From Nelumbo lutea (Eukaryota > Streptophyta > Magnoliopsida > Proteales > Nelumbonaceae), in contig JAKGHH010000002.1 of assembly GCA_022828595.1 (NCBI GenBank), positions 111,302,855-111,366,854 of the forward strand: a stretch of DNA of 64,000 nucleotides, in the 5' to 3' direction. This document shows positions 24,459-35,319 of this stretch, piece after piece. The notes under the pieces are model-generated. The model worked only from the letters and a program-made list of their open reading frames with translations, did no database searches and was not told the DNA's origin. Every line of letters begins with the position of its first letter. The first letter of the stretch is position 1. The position numbers and the translations under genes were made by a program.

Positions 24459-25018
24459 GATGCAGTCCTTAGAATTGTGAGGTATCTGAAAGGTGCTCCA
24501 GGCCGTGGGCTATTGTATAAACCAGGAGGAAAACTTGAAGTAGTTGGGTATACAGATGCAGACTGGGCAGGCTCAGTGAGTGACAGAAGATCTACTACAG
24601 GCTATTGCACATTTCTGGGGGGAATCTTGTGACATGGAAGAGTAAAAGGCAGATGGTTGTAGCCAGAAGCAGTGCTGAAGCCGAATATAGGGCCATGGCT
24701 CACACTACCTGTGAATTAGTGTGGCTAAGGAATCTCCTACAAGAAATTGGGTTTCACATGGATAAACCTATGAAATTGTACTGTGACAACCAAGCTGCAC
24801 TACATATCTCATCCAATCCTATCTTTCATGAGAGAACAAAGCACATAGAAGTTGATTGCCACTTTGTGAGAGAGAAGGTTCTTGCTAGAGAGATAAATAC
24901 AGAACATGTGGGCTCCAATGACCAGTGGGCAGATTTGTTTACAAAAGCTCTAAGCTCAGGGAAAGTGAACTATCTATGTAACAAGCTGGGATTATATGAC
25001 ATATATTCTCCAGCTTGA
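24459..25018 (+). pseudogene. copia RNase H domain, frameshifted
   Basis: RNase H would remove the RNA strand during cDNA synthesis. TDADWAGS supplies the first acidic residue in the upstream frame. A one-base loss in the G run at 24,617-24,622 then shifts the frame, and the rest (VTWKSKRQMVVARSSAEAEYRAMA, YCDNQAALHIS, ERTKHIEVDCHFVREKV) is read in the other frame, 24,605-25,018. The stop codon at 25,016-25,018 overlaps the polypurine tract. Confidence 0.93.
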
Positions 25019-25025
25019 GGGGGAG
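25017..25025 (+). promoter_or_regulatory. polypurine tract
   Basis: GAGGGGGAG immediately before the 3' LTR. In LTR elements this purine run primes plus-strand DNA synthesis. Confidence 0.92.
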
Positions 25026-25307
25026 TGTTAAGATGTGCCGAATAGGGGTAGTTTAGTCTTCTTCTGTTTATTAAGTAACTTGCTTATGTGGCAGTGTTAT
25101 TAGAGTTACTCTGCCCCACACTTAAGTAAGGTCATTTCTGTCTTTGTAACTATGATTAGAACCTATTATAGATTAAGGGGGTCGACTGAATGGGTAACCC
25201 ATCAGATTTTCGACAGACCCTTCTTCTTCTTCTCTTCTTTTTCTTCTTCTTCTTCATCTTCTTCTTCTCCTCTTCCTGTTCGGACTACTGTAGCAACAGT
25301 CAAAACA
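25026..25307 (+). repeat. 3' LTR of young copia element
   Basis: 282 bp, TG...CA, nearly identical to the 5' LTR. Followed by aggca (25,308-25,312), the right target-site duplication. Confidence 0.96.
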
Positions 25308-25312
25308 AGGCA

Positions 25313-25890
25313 CATAATGGAGAAAAGGTCAGGATAAAAAAATGTGGCATCAACCAGGTAGGCATTTAAGCACAAGCAGTTTTTTACACAAGCACTTACA
25401 TGTGGTACACCAGAAGCTTAAGTCTAACACTACATAAATTCATCACCAAATCTGGATATGGATCTTGATTAAACTCCTGTATGGCTATCAGCAGCTGGGT
25501 CAATGATTCCCAACCAACACCACAGGAATTCTCCATTACCAAATCCAAGATTCCCAGTCAGGAAAAAACCTTGATGCATCTCTTATAATGCAATTCCTTT
25601 TGAAATCATATAGATTGTTCAACAGTCAAGTTAACATTATCCATTTCTATGCTGTTGCCATGAGCAGCTTCAGAGATGAATACTCATCTCTGTTACCATC
25701 TATGTTTTATTTAGCTTCAGGAGTACTGCAAAGTACCAGAACAACAAATTTTCCAAGCAGCAATTCGCAATTTCAGTACCAAGCCAGAGATTGAAAATGC
25801 TCCATTAGTTTTACAATGAATATAACAGGGCAAGCACTTGAAGGACATGGTGGCTCTTGTTTCCAGTGACTTACCACCCATATAGTGGAA
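25313..25890. other. unassigned intergenic DNA
   Basis: Continues the sequence interrupted by the copia element. No supported gene or bounded repeat; short frames on both strands overlap and lack motifs. Confidence 0.45.
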
Positions 25891-28435
25891 GCTGGGCAAG
25901 TAAGAGCTGATCCAGACAAGATAGCTTGTATCCAAACTGGGCCCGACCCGCTACAGTCCAAAGTTTGAGAGGGTTCTTGGGGCCTTATTAACGTACCATC
26001 ACTGATTTATCAAGCACTATGGGCTGGAAGCCCCATTAACCCAGCTCTTGAAGAAGGAAGGCTTCCAATGGAATGACAAAGCCCCACGGGCTTTTGAAAC
26101 TCTCATTCAAGTGGTTTCTTCTACAGCAGTTCTTACCTTACCAGATTTCTCCAAGCCCTTTGTGGTAGAGAGTGAGACACCTTGGAACTAGGCCTAGGGG
26201 CAGTACTCATGCAAGATGGAAAACCAATAGCCTAGTTTACTAAGGTGCTCTCACTCTCAGCATAGGCTAAGTCTACTTATGAGAAGGAATTTATGGACAT
26301 TCTATTAGCTATGCACAAATAAGGACTATACTTATTGGGCCAATGGTTTGCAGTCCAGATAGACCAACGAAGCTTAAAGTATTTACTTAAACAGAAAGTT
26401 CTCTCTGAAGAACAACAGAGGTGGGTCTCAAAATTTCTAGGCTATGACTGTATTGTCAAATATAAACCAGGTTCGACCAACATGATCATTGATGCCTTGT
26501 CTTGCAACCTGGAATTGGTTAGCTAAACCACATCTTAGCCCTCTTATCCTCTATTAGAAGCCTTAAAAAACAAGAGGCCTAGCAAGACATAGACCTAGTA
26601 GTTATCCAAGGAAAATGGAACGAAAGGCCCTTCATTAGTATCTGGTTATAGTATAAAAGATGGCATTCTCTTCTACAAAGGACAGATAGCCATCCCTAGC
26701 TCCCTGCTACATCCTCTTATATACCAGAACTTTCATGAAACACCCATTGGTAGGAGAGAAACTTGCGGATTTGTGGAGATGTGTAAGAGCTGAAGTTTGC
26801 TGGACTATTTAGTAGGAGAGAAATTCGCGGATTTTTCTAGACAAAGAGAGAAGCTTGGGAGTAATATTGGAGATTATTCACATTAGGGTGATACATTGGT
26901 TAAAAACTTTGGACTTGTTTGCTGTGTTCTCAGTTGCTGAGATGCTAAGGAATTGGAAGGAAATTGCAGAATGAACTTCTGGTAAGAAAGCTTCAAGTTC
27001 TTGTTGGACCCCCTCCACCAAGCGGGTTTATCAAACTGAACTTTGATGGCAGTAGTTTGGGCAACCCAGGGCCCTCTGGAATAGGGGGAGTGATAAGAGA
27101 TGAAAAAGGGAATCTGTTAGCTATGTATTCCGGCCCAATTGGGGTGGGAGACTCCTTGAGGGCTGCGATATTAGGAGCTCTTGAATGCGTACAAAGGGTC
27201 AAAGACATGCATATTAAGAAATTGATCATAGAAGGTGATTCTGAAGTTGTAGTGAACTGGTTAAAAGAGGACAAATCCAAGCTCTAGAACTACAACAATG
27301 AAAAGAGGAAATTTAAGTGGCTGAGTAAGGACATGGAAGTTAGTTGTACATGGGTAAAGAGAAGTGCAAACTCATTGGCAGATGGCTTAGCTAGGCAAGG
27401 GGTGAACAGAAACTCTATTTTTTGGGCTGTTTTGTAATTGGTTACGGTTGGGTGTACATTGATGTATTAGGGGAGTTGTTTTTTTAGCACCTTATTTATG
27501 TACTTTCTCAATCTTTAATAAAATTCACTGTTATTGATCAAAAAAAGACACCCATTGGTAGGCATTCCAGCATCCTCTGCACTTATCGTAAGATCTCATC
27601 TCATTATTACTGGAGGGGAATGAAACAAAGAATACAACAGTATGTGGCCTGCTGCAAGGCATGCCAACAATAAAAATATGAATATCAGAGACCAACAGGT
27701 CTCCTACAGGCCTTATGGATATCAGAACAAGTCCAGAAAGAACTCTCAGATCTCAAAGAACTTCATAACGGGATTACCACCCTTGGCTGGCAAGTCAGTA
27801 GTCATGGTAGTTATTGACTGCGTAAGCAAATATGACCATTCTTCTGCCCTCCACCACCTCCCATATTGCAGCCCAAGTTGTAGAAACTGGAAGCCTTTGT
27901 CAAAGATATCGCCAAATTGCATGGCATTTCGGCACCCCTAAATCCATTGTTTCAGACTGAGATCCTCTCCTAATGAGTACTTTCTGTAGAGAATATTTCA
28001 AACTTCAAGGCACACATCTCAAGCATTCTACTAATTACCATCCCGTAAATCAGAGAACCAGACTGAGGTGGTTAACTGCTGTATCAAGATGATGATGTAT
28101 CTCAGGTGTTTTGATGGAAACCAACCCAAACAATGGCTCAACCTTCCAGGTCTCATCAGGCATGTCTCCCTTTAATGCCCTGTATGGCCGTGGCCCACCA
28201 GCCATACTATCCTACAAACAGGGCTCCACTTCAATAGCCACAGTAGATGAGTTGCTTTTAACTCAAGATCAGGTGTTGCATGAGCTGAAAGGTAACTTGC
28301 TTGGAGTCCAACAACAAATGAAGGCCCACTATGATTGCAAACACCAACCTATTGAGCTTGAAATTGGAAATATAGTTGTCAAAACAATGCCTAGGCGATA
28401 ATGCACTCATGAAGGGCCACCTCGTTTAATCACCT
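25891..28435 (+). pseudogene. Ty3/gypsy polymerase remnant, split by a LINE
   Basis: Decayed pieces appear in gypsy order. The RT end (ADPDKIACIQ near 25,905) is followed by the RNase H-like domain around 26,194-26,525: LGAVLMQDGKPIA, AKSTYEKEFM, DQRSLKYLLKQKVLSEEQQR, GYDCIVKYKPGS. The integrase H2C2 finger comes next (NFHETPIG, then after the LINE HYYWRGMKQRIQQYVACCKACQQ). The integrase core includes ITGLPPLAGKSVVMVVID near 27,765, and the C-terminal part MSPFNALYGRGPPAIL lies at 28,111-28,401. There are several stops and shifts. No LTRs were found, so both ends are approximate. Confidence 0.8.
26755..27547 (+). mobile_element. 5'-truncated LINE inserted in the gypsy integrase
   Basis: The 15-bp direct repeat acacccattggtagg occurs at 26,740-26,754 and 27,548-27,562 and brackets the insert. 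It ends tattgatcaaaaaaag, the A-rich tail. It carries the ORF2 C-terminal RNase H: KLNFDGSSLGNPGPSGIGGV, IIEGDSEVVVNWLKE, then a stop, then TWVKRSANSLADGLARQG, with most catalytic acidic residues present. Removing the insert rejoins the gypsy integrase frame, so the LINE came later. At its 5' side a block of about 23 bp (taggagagaaa..gcggattt) recurs 62 bp downstream. Confidence 0.9.
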
Positions 28436-28462
28436 AGACATTTTTTACACAATGCTCTTGAC

Positions 28463-29095
28463 TTTTTTAATCAACAATGAAAAAGGCTCATTCACTAAAA
28501 AAATTAAAGCAGTTACAACAGGAGGTTGTGAATACATAGGAGTATAGCCTCTCTACTATCTCACCCCCAGCACACTTTTTTTTACATTTTGATCCCAAAA
28601 TATGAAAATACTTGCTCTCCATTGACCCCCTCTCTAGCCCAAGCATCGGCCAAACTGTTTGCAAACCTATGTTCGTAGCTGAATGTCTTTAGAATACTTT
28701 TTGAACCATCCGAATTCATTTCTGAAGTTCCAAACCACTCTGCTTTTTCTTCAGTAGCCAGCTTACTACCACCATTAAATCACCTTAGGCTTTCTGCACC
28801 CCAAATTTTGCTGCCAAAATGTCTGCCCTTGTTGAATCTACTTGTCCAGTTGGACCTGAATATGTTGCAATAATAGTTCCCTTCTCATATCTAATATCTT
28901 ATTACTACCTCAATTCCAAAAGGCCTAGGACTGACTGCCCATACCACTTCCTCCAAAATTCAGCTTTAACCATCCGCTTTCCAGAGGCATCCAATCCTTT
29001 TTCCTTTTGGTTTTCTAATGAGGATCCTGCAACTACTCCCAACTCCTAATAATATCATCTACTATGAAGTCTGAGATAAGTTCCATTGTCTTTAC
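28463..29095 (-). pseudogene. LINE RNase H fragment, minus strand
   Basis: The left edge has a T run (28,463-28,468), which is the A tail of a minus-strand element ending ttgttgattaaaaaa. Reading minus from 29,095, decayed pieces include KLNFGGSGMGS and FGVQKA, matching the LINE RNase H start in the copies at 26,755 and 29,555. Stops and shifts are frequent. It shares sequence with, but is more decayed than, its neighbours. Confidence 0.6.
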
Positions 29096-29099
29096 CCAA

Positions 29100-29434
29100 T
29101 GTGCTACTCTAAGAATATACTTTTACATTGTTAACTTTTTTATTTTATAATAATAGAACAGACATTATTAAACAAATTATTCAGTTTAATTAAAAATAGT
29201 TTTTTTATTATTTCATTTGTTAGGTCTCAACCAACATGAATACTGCCTTGCACCCTTCTTCCTTTATTTTTCTTTGGAAAAAAAATAGAGGATCAGCCCC
29301 TCTATTTTCTCAAGTTTCGTTTATTTCCTCCATTTTTTCATGAATATGTTGATTTTCTATGCTTCAAATGAAGCTTAAACATTTTTTATGAAGATTATAT
29401 ATAATTAATAGCAAAACATGGTAGCTGCTTGCTA
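29100..29434. other. AT-rich intergenic spacer
   Basis: No gene or bounded repeat is seen between two minus-strand LINE fragments. Confidence 0.5.
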
Positions 29435-29554
29435 TTTTTTTTATCAATAACCACAGATTTCATTTATAAGGGAATAAAGTTACAAAGAATGGGAGCTAAA
29501 AATTCTTAGCTCCCCAAGGTATGGGAATACATCTGACTTAAAAACACAAAAAAC

Positions 29555-30025
29555 TTACGATTGAGTCCAAAACCCAGAAGCCCTATTAACCCCTTGTCTA
29601 GCTAATCCATCAGCAAAGGAATTAGCATTTCTTTTTACCCAAGTACATTGGACTTCCATATCCTTGATCAGCCATTTAAACTTTCTCTTCTCATTGTTGT
29701 AGCTCCACATCTTAGAAGTGTCTTCTTTCAACCAGTCCACTACAATCGCATAATCTCCCTCAATAATCAGTTTCTTAGCATTAATTTCTTTGGCCCTTTG
29801 AACCCCTTTCAAGGCTGCTAACACCTCAGCCCTCAAGGAGTCTCCCACTCCAATTGGGCCAGAAAACAAAGCTATTACATGACCTCTCTCATCTCTAAGT
29901 ACCTCCCCAATACCCGAAGGCCCTGGATTCCCCATGCTACTACCATCAAAATTTAGTTTATAAAACCAGGAGGTGGAGGTTCCAATTGAGATTCGAAATC
30001 TTCTTTCTTGAAATTGAGCTAGCAA
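29555..30025 (-). pseudogene. LINE ORF2 RNase H domain, open frame
   Basis: This 156-codon frame is the best preserved RNase H of the window. It reads KLNFDGSSMGNPGPSGIGEV, GPIGVGDSLRAEVLAALKGV, KKLIIEGDYAIVVDWLKED and CTWVKRNANSFADGLARQGV. The first acidic residue (FDGS), the glutamate in the LRAE helix, IEGD and the final FADGLA aspartate are all in place. It is the C-terminal part of a truncated LINE ORF2, so no independent gene is implied. Confidence 0.85.
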
Positions 30026-30072
30026 CTTCTTTCCAATTTCTTAACATATCATTTGTTGAAAAATCTGTGAAC

Positions 30073-30690
30073 TCATTCATTGTCTTCAGCCAATGTATTA
30101 CCCTTATATGAATCAGTTTTACCATTGTTTCCAGCCAATGTATTCATTGTCTTCCACATAATTCTTGATATTTTTGTTGGGCATTCAATAGAAGAAGAGA
30201 AAAACAAGCTTTGCACACTAGTTGGGGATATCCACCTGCACCCAAACAAAGAAGCAAACCAATCCCAAATATTTTCCAAAACACAAGATATTACCCTAGG
30301 ATTCATGCCTTTTATTCAAAAAAAGAGAAAAGAAATCACCTACACAACTAAGCGACAATTAGAAGTGCAAGATGAATCTGCGACTGCCTTCCAGTTCCTT
30401 AGCTCTAAATACACCTCCATTGCCAGAAGATCCTAGGTTTCCTAAGGTACTACCATCAAAATTGAGTTTAATAAATCCTCTATCCAGTGGGCTCCAATGA
30501 TGACTTGTGACAGTCTTATGCACAGATGAATCCGCAACTGCCTTCAGTTCCTTAGTAAATCATTTGCCGAAACATATGAGAAACCTCCAAGGATTCCAAC
30601 CAATGCACCACTTTTATTTTAACTGCTTCTTTACTTCTTTCTTAATCCAGAAAAATCCTTGAGTTCCGCTCCACCCAAATCATCCAAAAA
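30073..30690 (-). pseudogene. duplicated LINE ORF2 segment
   Basis: The minus strand reads WDWFASLFGCRWISPTSVQS at 30,200-30,300, a second version of WEWCFSLFGCRWSPVNVQS at 30,770-30,830. A further RNase H start (KLNFDGSTLGNLGSSGNGGV) lies near 30,410-30,470. A block containing gatgaatc.gc.actgcctt recurs at 30,371 and 30,525. These copies indicate a second truncated LINE insertion or an internal duplication. None is translatable. Confidence 0.6.
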
Positions 30691-30700
30691 GTAGCAGCTC

Positions 30701-31150
30701 TTAGGCATCTCCACATAATTCTCCCCCTCTTTCTTGGCCAAGAAAAGTAGTTGCATCAAACATGCTTTGTACATTCACAGGACTCCACCTGCACCCAAAC
30801 AAAGAAAAGCACCACTCCCAAACAAATGTAATAAAAGAACAAGAAATAAATGAGTGATAGAAACTCTCACCATCAGCGTTACATAACACACACCAGTGAG
30901 GGGATAAACACCAACTAGGCCGCTTTCTTTGAAGTAAATCAAGGGTGTAAGTTCTTTCATGTACAACTTCCCAACAAAATGCAGCAACCCTTGTTGGAAT
31001 AGGTCTGCACCACAGCTCTTTCACAAGAAAAGATGGCAGAGTACTGGAGAAGTACTGTAACAAAGTTTTGAAGAAAGAATCACAAGAGAAAGAACTAGAG
31101 GTAGTACAGGTCCAAATTCGGATATCAGGTAAAGATGGCTCAAGGAACAC
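30701..31150 (-). pseudogene. LINE ORF2 zf-RVT region
   Basis: The 149-codon frame contains LWCRPIPTRVAAFCWEVVHE, then CVLCNADGESFYHSFISCSF and WEWCFSLFGCRW. This CxxC...E..xH....C pattern is the zf-RVT zinc-binding domain between the RT and RNase H of plant LINEs. The frame ends in unrelated residues at its 3' side, so it is a fragment. Confidence 0.8.
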
Positions 31151-31183
31151 TCCCTAAAACAAATGCAACAAGTTAAGTACACT

Positions 31184-31804
31184 CTAAAGCTCTAAATCTC
31201 TGAAACCTCTTCCGAAACCCAAATCCCAATTGACCCCATTGCTTGAAGATGATTGAACAAAGAACTTGGATATTGGCTCATTTTTAAATCTTGAAAGAGC
31301 ATATAGCGAGGGAAATTGATCCTTTAGGGGGGAGATCTCTACCCAAATATACTCCCAAAATTTTATACCATTACCATTATAAAGATTGTACCTGATAAAA
31401 AGGTAGGATTGCATTTATAGCCTTCCAAGGTGAATTCCGGGTTGCCCTAGACAGCAGACCAGCATCCCATCCATTGTCTAAGAGCCCATGAATGTTCACT
31501 ATCACCTTTGTCTACAACTTATGCCTATCTTGAGGGAATATCCACATCCACTTCCCAAGTAGAGCTATGTTCCTTTTCTATATATTCCCTAAACTGAGCC
31601 CCCCTTCTTTTTTTGTTTCTGAACACAACCTCCCAGCTTATCCTGTGATCTTTCTTTTCCTCCCCCCGGCTCCAATAAAAAATCCCTCATCATCTTCTCT
31701 ATGCTTTTACAAACACTAATTGGAGCCTTGAAGACTGACAAATAATAAGTAGGTAGATAAGCTAAGGTTGAACCGATCAAGGTGACCCTGCCACCTAACA
31801 ACAA
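31184..31804 (-). pseudogene. LINE ORF2 region following the RT core
   Basis: The minus-strand piece at 31,589-31,804 reads LLGGRVTLIGSTLAYLPTYY and KAPISVCKSIEKMMRDFL, the block that follows the RT catalytic core in plant LINEs (GGR.TLI.S.L...P.Y, then IEK..RDFLW). Another at 31,184-31,414 reads NGNGIKFWEYIWV and PLKDQFPSLYALS, the next conserved block (G..I.FW.D.W....L...FP.L). The RT core itself (YADD-like box) is not present. Confidence 0.8.
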
Positions 31805-32075
31805 ATATCCTTTCTTCCAGCTACCTAAATTCTTGGAGAACCTCGCTCACATTGAGTTCCAAAATCCAACTTCTTTTGGCTTAGCTCCAAGGCACAAGCC
31901 TACAATAAAACACAGAAATGCTAACAATCAACAGAAAAATCAAATCAGCCAATGAGTGCTTGCCTTTTTTTTCCTACCCCAAATGACATAAAAACAACCG
32001 ACTAACATGTGGAAAAATAGAGGCTATCTCCAAGGTCTACTACCTAACTATGACAATTAAGAATTGCCAAGGTAG

Positions 32076-32341
32076 GCTGACAGTGGCCCCTGGACTTTAG
32101 CTCATTACTTGACTGAACCAAACAGACATCCTTTCTTCTCTGAATGTACAAATGGGCTGAATTCCTAGGGAGCTAAACACTGTAGCTAATGGCCTATTAA
32201 AAGGCTGGTGTTCACAGGGATTACATGTTTAATGATAGCACTTTTCGTGCATAACTCTTACGAGTATTTTAGTTTTCTTTTTGTACATCTTCTCATGTAC
32301 TCCTTCCTTATTTTGAATAAAGTTACACTTTTCCCAAAAAA
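32076..32341 (+). mobile_element. short retroposon inserted in the tandem array
   Basis: A 17-bp perfect direct repeat, aagaattgccaaggtag, at 32,059-32,075 and 32,342-32,358 flanks the insert. It ends ttgaataaagttacac followed by an A-rich tail. The sequence is unrelated to the array. It has no recognisable coding domain; it may be a strongly 5'-truncated LINE (3' UTR only) or a SINE. I see no convincing tRNA-like A and B boxes in it. Confidence 0.8.
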
Positions 32342-33852
32342 AAGAATTGCCAAGGTAGCCAAATATGTTATGTGTTGTGATGTTTCCGCATGGTCTACTA
32401 TCTTACCACGATAATTTAAAAATATCAAGGTAGCATAACATGTTTAGCAATTAGTTCAAATGAAAACCCAAATCACCCAATGATTGCATGCCTGTATGAT
32501 TTGGTTTTAATGAGTTCACATGGTCACAACACTTTCTTGCAACCATATAACAAAACACAGAAATGCTAACAATCAAGTGAAAAATCAAATCACCCAGTGA
32601 GTGCTTGCCTTTTTGCCTACCCCAAATGGCATAAAAAACAACCCACTAAAATATGAAAAAACAGAGGCTTCCTCTAAGGTCCACGACCTTACTATGGCAA
32701 TCGTTAACTGCCAAGGTAGCCTAACATGCTGAGCAATTAGTTCAAAGGAAAAACCAAATTACCCAATGAATGCACGCCTAGATCATTTGGTTTCGACAAC
32801 TTTGCATGGTCAAAACTTTCTAGAAACCCTACAATAAAACACAAAAAATGCTAATAATCAAGTGAAAAATCAAATCACCCAGTGAGTACATGCCTTTTAT
32901 CCCACCCCAAATGACATAAAAACAAACCACTAACATATGGGAAAATAGAGGCTACATGTGAGGTCTACTACCTTACTATGACATTCAAGAATTGCCATGG
33001 TAGCCCAATATGTGGTGTGTGGTCACATGGTCTACTACCTTACCATGACAACTTATAAATATCAAGATAAATTAACATGTTGAGCAATTAGTTCAAATGA
33101 AAAACCAAATCACTCAACAAGTGCATGCCTGGTTGATTCGAATTCAATGACCTCACATGGTCACAACACTTTCTTGCAACCACACAATAAAAGGCAAAAA
33201 TGCCAACAATCAAAAAAAAAATCAAATCACCCAATGAATGCTTGCCTTTTTTCCAACCCCAAACAACATAAAAATAACCCACTAAAGTATGAAAAAAAGG
33301 CGCCCTTACATGTTAAGTGATTTGTTCAAATGAAAATTAAATCACCAAATGAATGCCTGTCATGATTATTTGGTTTTGATAAGTTCACATGATCACAACA
33401 TTTTGTTGCAATCCTACAATAAAACAAAAGAAATGCTAAAAATGAAGTGAAATCGCTAAGTGAGTGCTTGCACTTTTTCCAACCGCAAATGACATAAAAA
33501 CAACACACTAAAATATAGAAAAATAGAGGATACCCTAAGGTTCCATGACCTTACTTTGACAATCAACAATTGCCAAGGTAGTCTAAAATGTGTTGTCATA
33601 TGTTCACATGGTCTACTATCTTACCATGACAATTTGGAAATATCAAGGTAGCCTAACATGTAAAGTGATTAGTTCAAAAGAAAAACCAAATCATCCAATG
33701 AGTGCACGATTGGATGATTTGGTTACAAAGAGTTCACATAGTCACAACACTTTCTTACAACCCAACAACAAAACACAGAAATGCTAACAATGAAGTGAAA
33801 AATCAAGTGAGTGTTTTCCCTTTTTCTACCCAAAATGACATAAAAACAACAG

Positions 33853-34046
33853 AAAAGTAAGGACAGGCCTAATGCAGATTTCTGATTCCCACTGCAAAGC
33901 TATAAACATTCAGAAGGTTCAAAAACCACACTCTATGCACCCATACCCGCCCGTGAATTGGCATCAATTCCGAGCTGGAACCCACCCCAAATGTACTTTG
34001 AGCCTACAAATTCTGACCCTGGGGTTATCGGTCATTCTCCCTATAA
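33853..34046. other. non-array segment within the tandem array
   Basis: About 190 bp with no similarity to the repeat unit separates two array segments (spacing 546 bp instead of about 350). The flanks ataaaaacaac and ataaacaac are similar but are part of the unit itself, so they may be a target duplication or coincidence. Content is not recognised. Confidence 0.4.
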
Positions 34047-35319
34047 ACAACCCACTAAAATATTTTAAAAAATTGAGGCTACCTCTAAGGCCAGCAACCT
34101 TACTATGACATCAAGAACTGCCAAGGTAGCCTAATATGTATTGTGATGTGTCACATGATCTACTATGTTACCATGACAATTTGGAAATATCAAGGTAGCC
34201 TAACATGTTAAGCGATTTGTTCAAATGAAAAACCAAATCACCCAATGAATGCACGCCTGAATGATTTGGTTTCAATAAGTTCACATGATCACAACACTTT
34301 CTTGCAACCCAACAATAAAACACAAAAATGCTAGCAATCAAGTGAAAAATCAAATCACTGAGTGAGTACTTGCACTTTCAAATACCCATGACATAAACAA
34401 CACAGAAAATATGAAAAAATAAAGGATACCTCTATGTCAATCAAGAATTGGCAAGGTAGCCTAATATGTGTTGTGTGCATTTACATAGTCTACTACATTA
34501 CCATGACACTTTATAAAGATCAAGGTAGCCTAACATGTGCAATTAGTTCAAATTAAAAACCAAATCACCCAATGAGTGCATGTCTTGATGAATTGGTTTC
34601 AATGAGTTCATATAGTCACAACACTTTCTTGCAACCCTATAATAAAACACAAAAATGCTAACAATCAAGTGAAAAATCAAATCACCCAATGAGTACATAC
34701 CTTTTTCCCGCCCCAAATGACATAAAAACAAGCGACTAACATATGGGAAAATAGAGGCTACCTATTAGGTCTACTACCTTACTACGACAATCAAGAATTG
34801 CCAAGGTAGCCTAATATGTGGTGTGTGTTCACATGGTATACTACCTTACCATGACAACTTATAAATATCAAGATAGCCTAACATGTTGAGCAATTAGTTC
34901 CAATGAAAAACCAAACCGCTTAACAAGTGCATGGCTGGTTGATTTGGTTTCAATGATCTCACATGGCCGCAACACTTTCTTGCAAACATACAATAAAACA
35001 CAAAAATGCTAACAATCAAGTGCAAATTCAAATCACCCAGTGAATTCTTGCCTTTTATCCTACCCCAAATAACATAAAAATAACCCTCTAAAATATGAAA
35101 AAATTGAGGCTACCTCTAAGGTCCACGACCTTACTATGACAATCAAAGACAGCCAAGGTACCCTAATATGTGTTGTGATGTTTTCACATCGTCTGCTATC
35201 TTACCATGACAATTAGAAATATCAAAACATCCTTACGTGCTAAATGATTTGTTCAAGTGAAAAAACAAATACCCCAATGAAAGCATGCCTAGATGATTTG
35301 GTTTCAATGAACTCATTTG

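Larger units (their letters stand above)
19690..25307 (+). mobile_element. young Ty1/copia retrotransposon, structurally complete
   Basis: Length is 5,618 bp. LTRs at 19,690-19,956 and 25,026-25,307 begin TGTTAAGATG and end AAAACA, and the flanks aggca are a perfect 5-bp target duplication. By direct alignment the LTRs differ by five substitutions and 15 bp of length in a CTT-rich tract, so insertion is fairly recent. PBS, leader, gag, protease, integrase, RT, RNase H and PPT are all present in copia order. The coding region nevertheless has two nonsense codons and four frameshifts, so this copy cannot make its own polyprotein. Confidence 0.97.
29435..31890 (-). mobile_element. 5'-truncated LINE on the minus strand, internally rearranged
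   Basis: The 3' end is the T run at 29,435-29,442 (minus: ttattgataaaaaaaa). Reading leftwards from 31,890 the order is RT C-terminal region, a linker, the zf-RVT zinc-binding region and RNase H, the normal order of plant LINE ORF2. Between the zinc region and the RNase H, part of the sequence is present twice (about 30,073-30,690). The 5' end abuts the tandem array that starts near 31,895. No clear target duplication was found. Confidence 0.75.
31895..35310. repeat. tandem array, unit about 350 bp
   Basis: The marker caaaacacagaaatgctaac or close variants starts units at about 31,902, 32,549, 32,831, 33,183, 33,416, 33,765, 34,311, 34,639 and 34,990. Three undisturbed spacings are 349-352 bp; shorter ones are deleted units and longer ones hold insertions. 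Each unit looks like an old dimer: the segments ctaccttactatgac...caaggtagcc and aaatcacccaatgagtgc each occur twice per unit with different neighbours. CTACCTT and AAGGTAG bound a potential stem-loop of about 36 bp in each half. Open frames in it merely repeat with the unit. Confidence 0.88.

Noticed and set aside
28819..29049. Plus-strand frame of 76 codons
   Set aside because: Antisense of a minus-strand LINE RNase H relic.
33088..34731. Several similar minus-strand frames (MGYFYVVWGWKKGK and relatives)
   Set aside because: They are the same frame of the tandem repeat unit recurring with the unit and show no sign of coding.
31895..35310. CRISPR-like regular repeats
   Set aside because: The unit is about 350 bp with no short repeat/unique spacer alternation, in a eukaryotic transposon-rich context.
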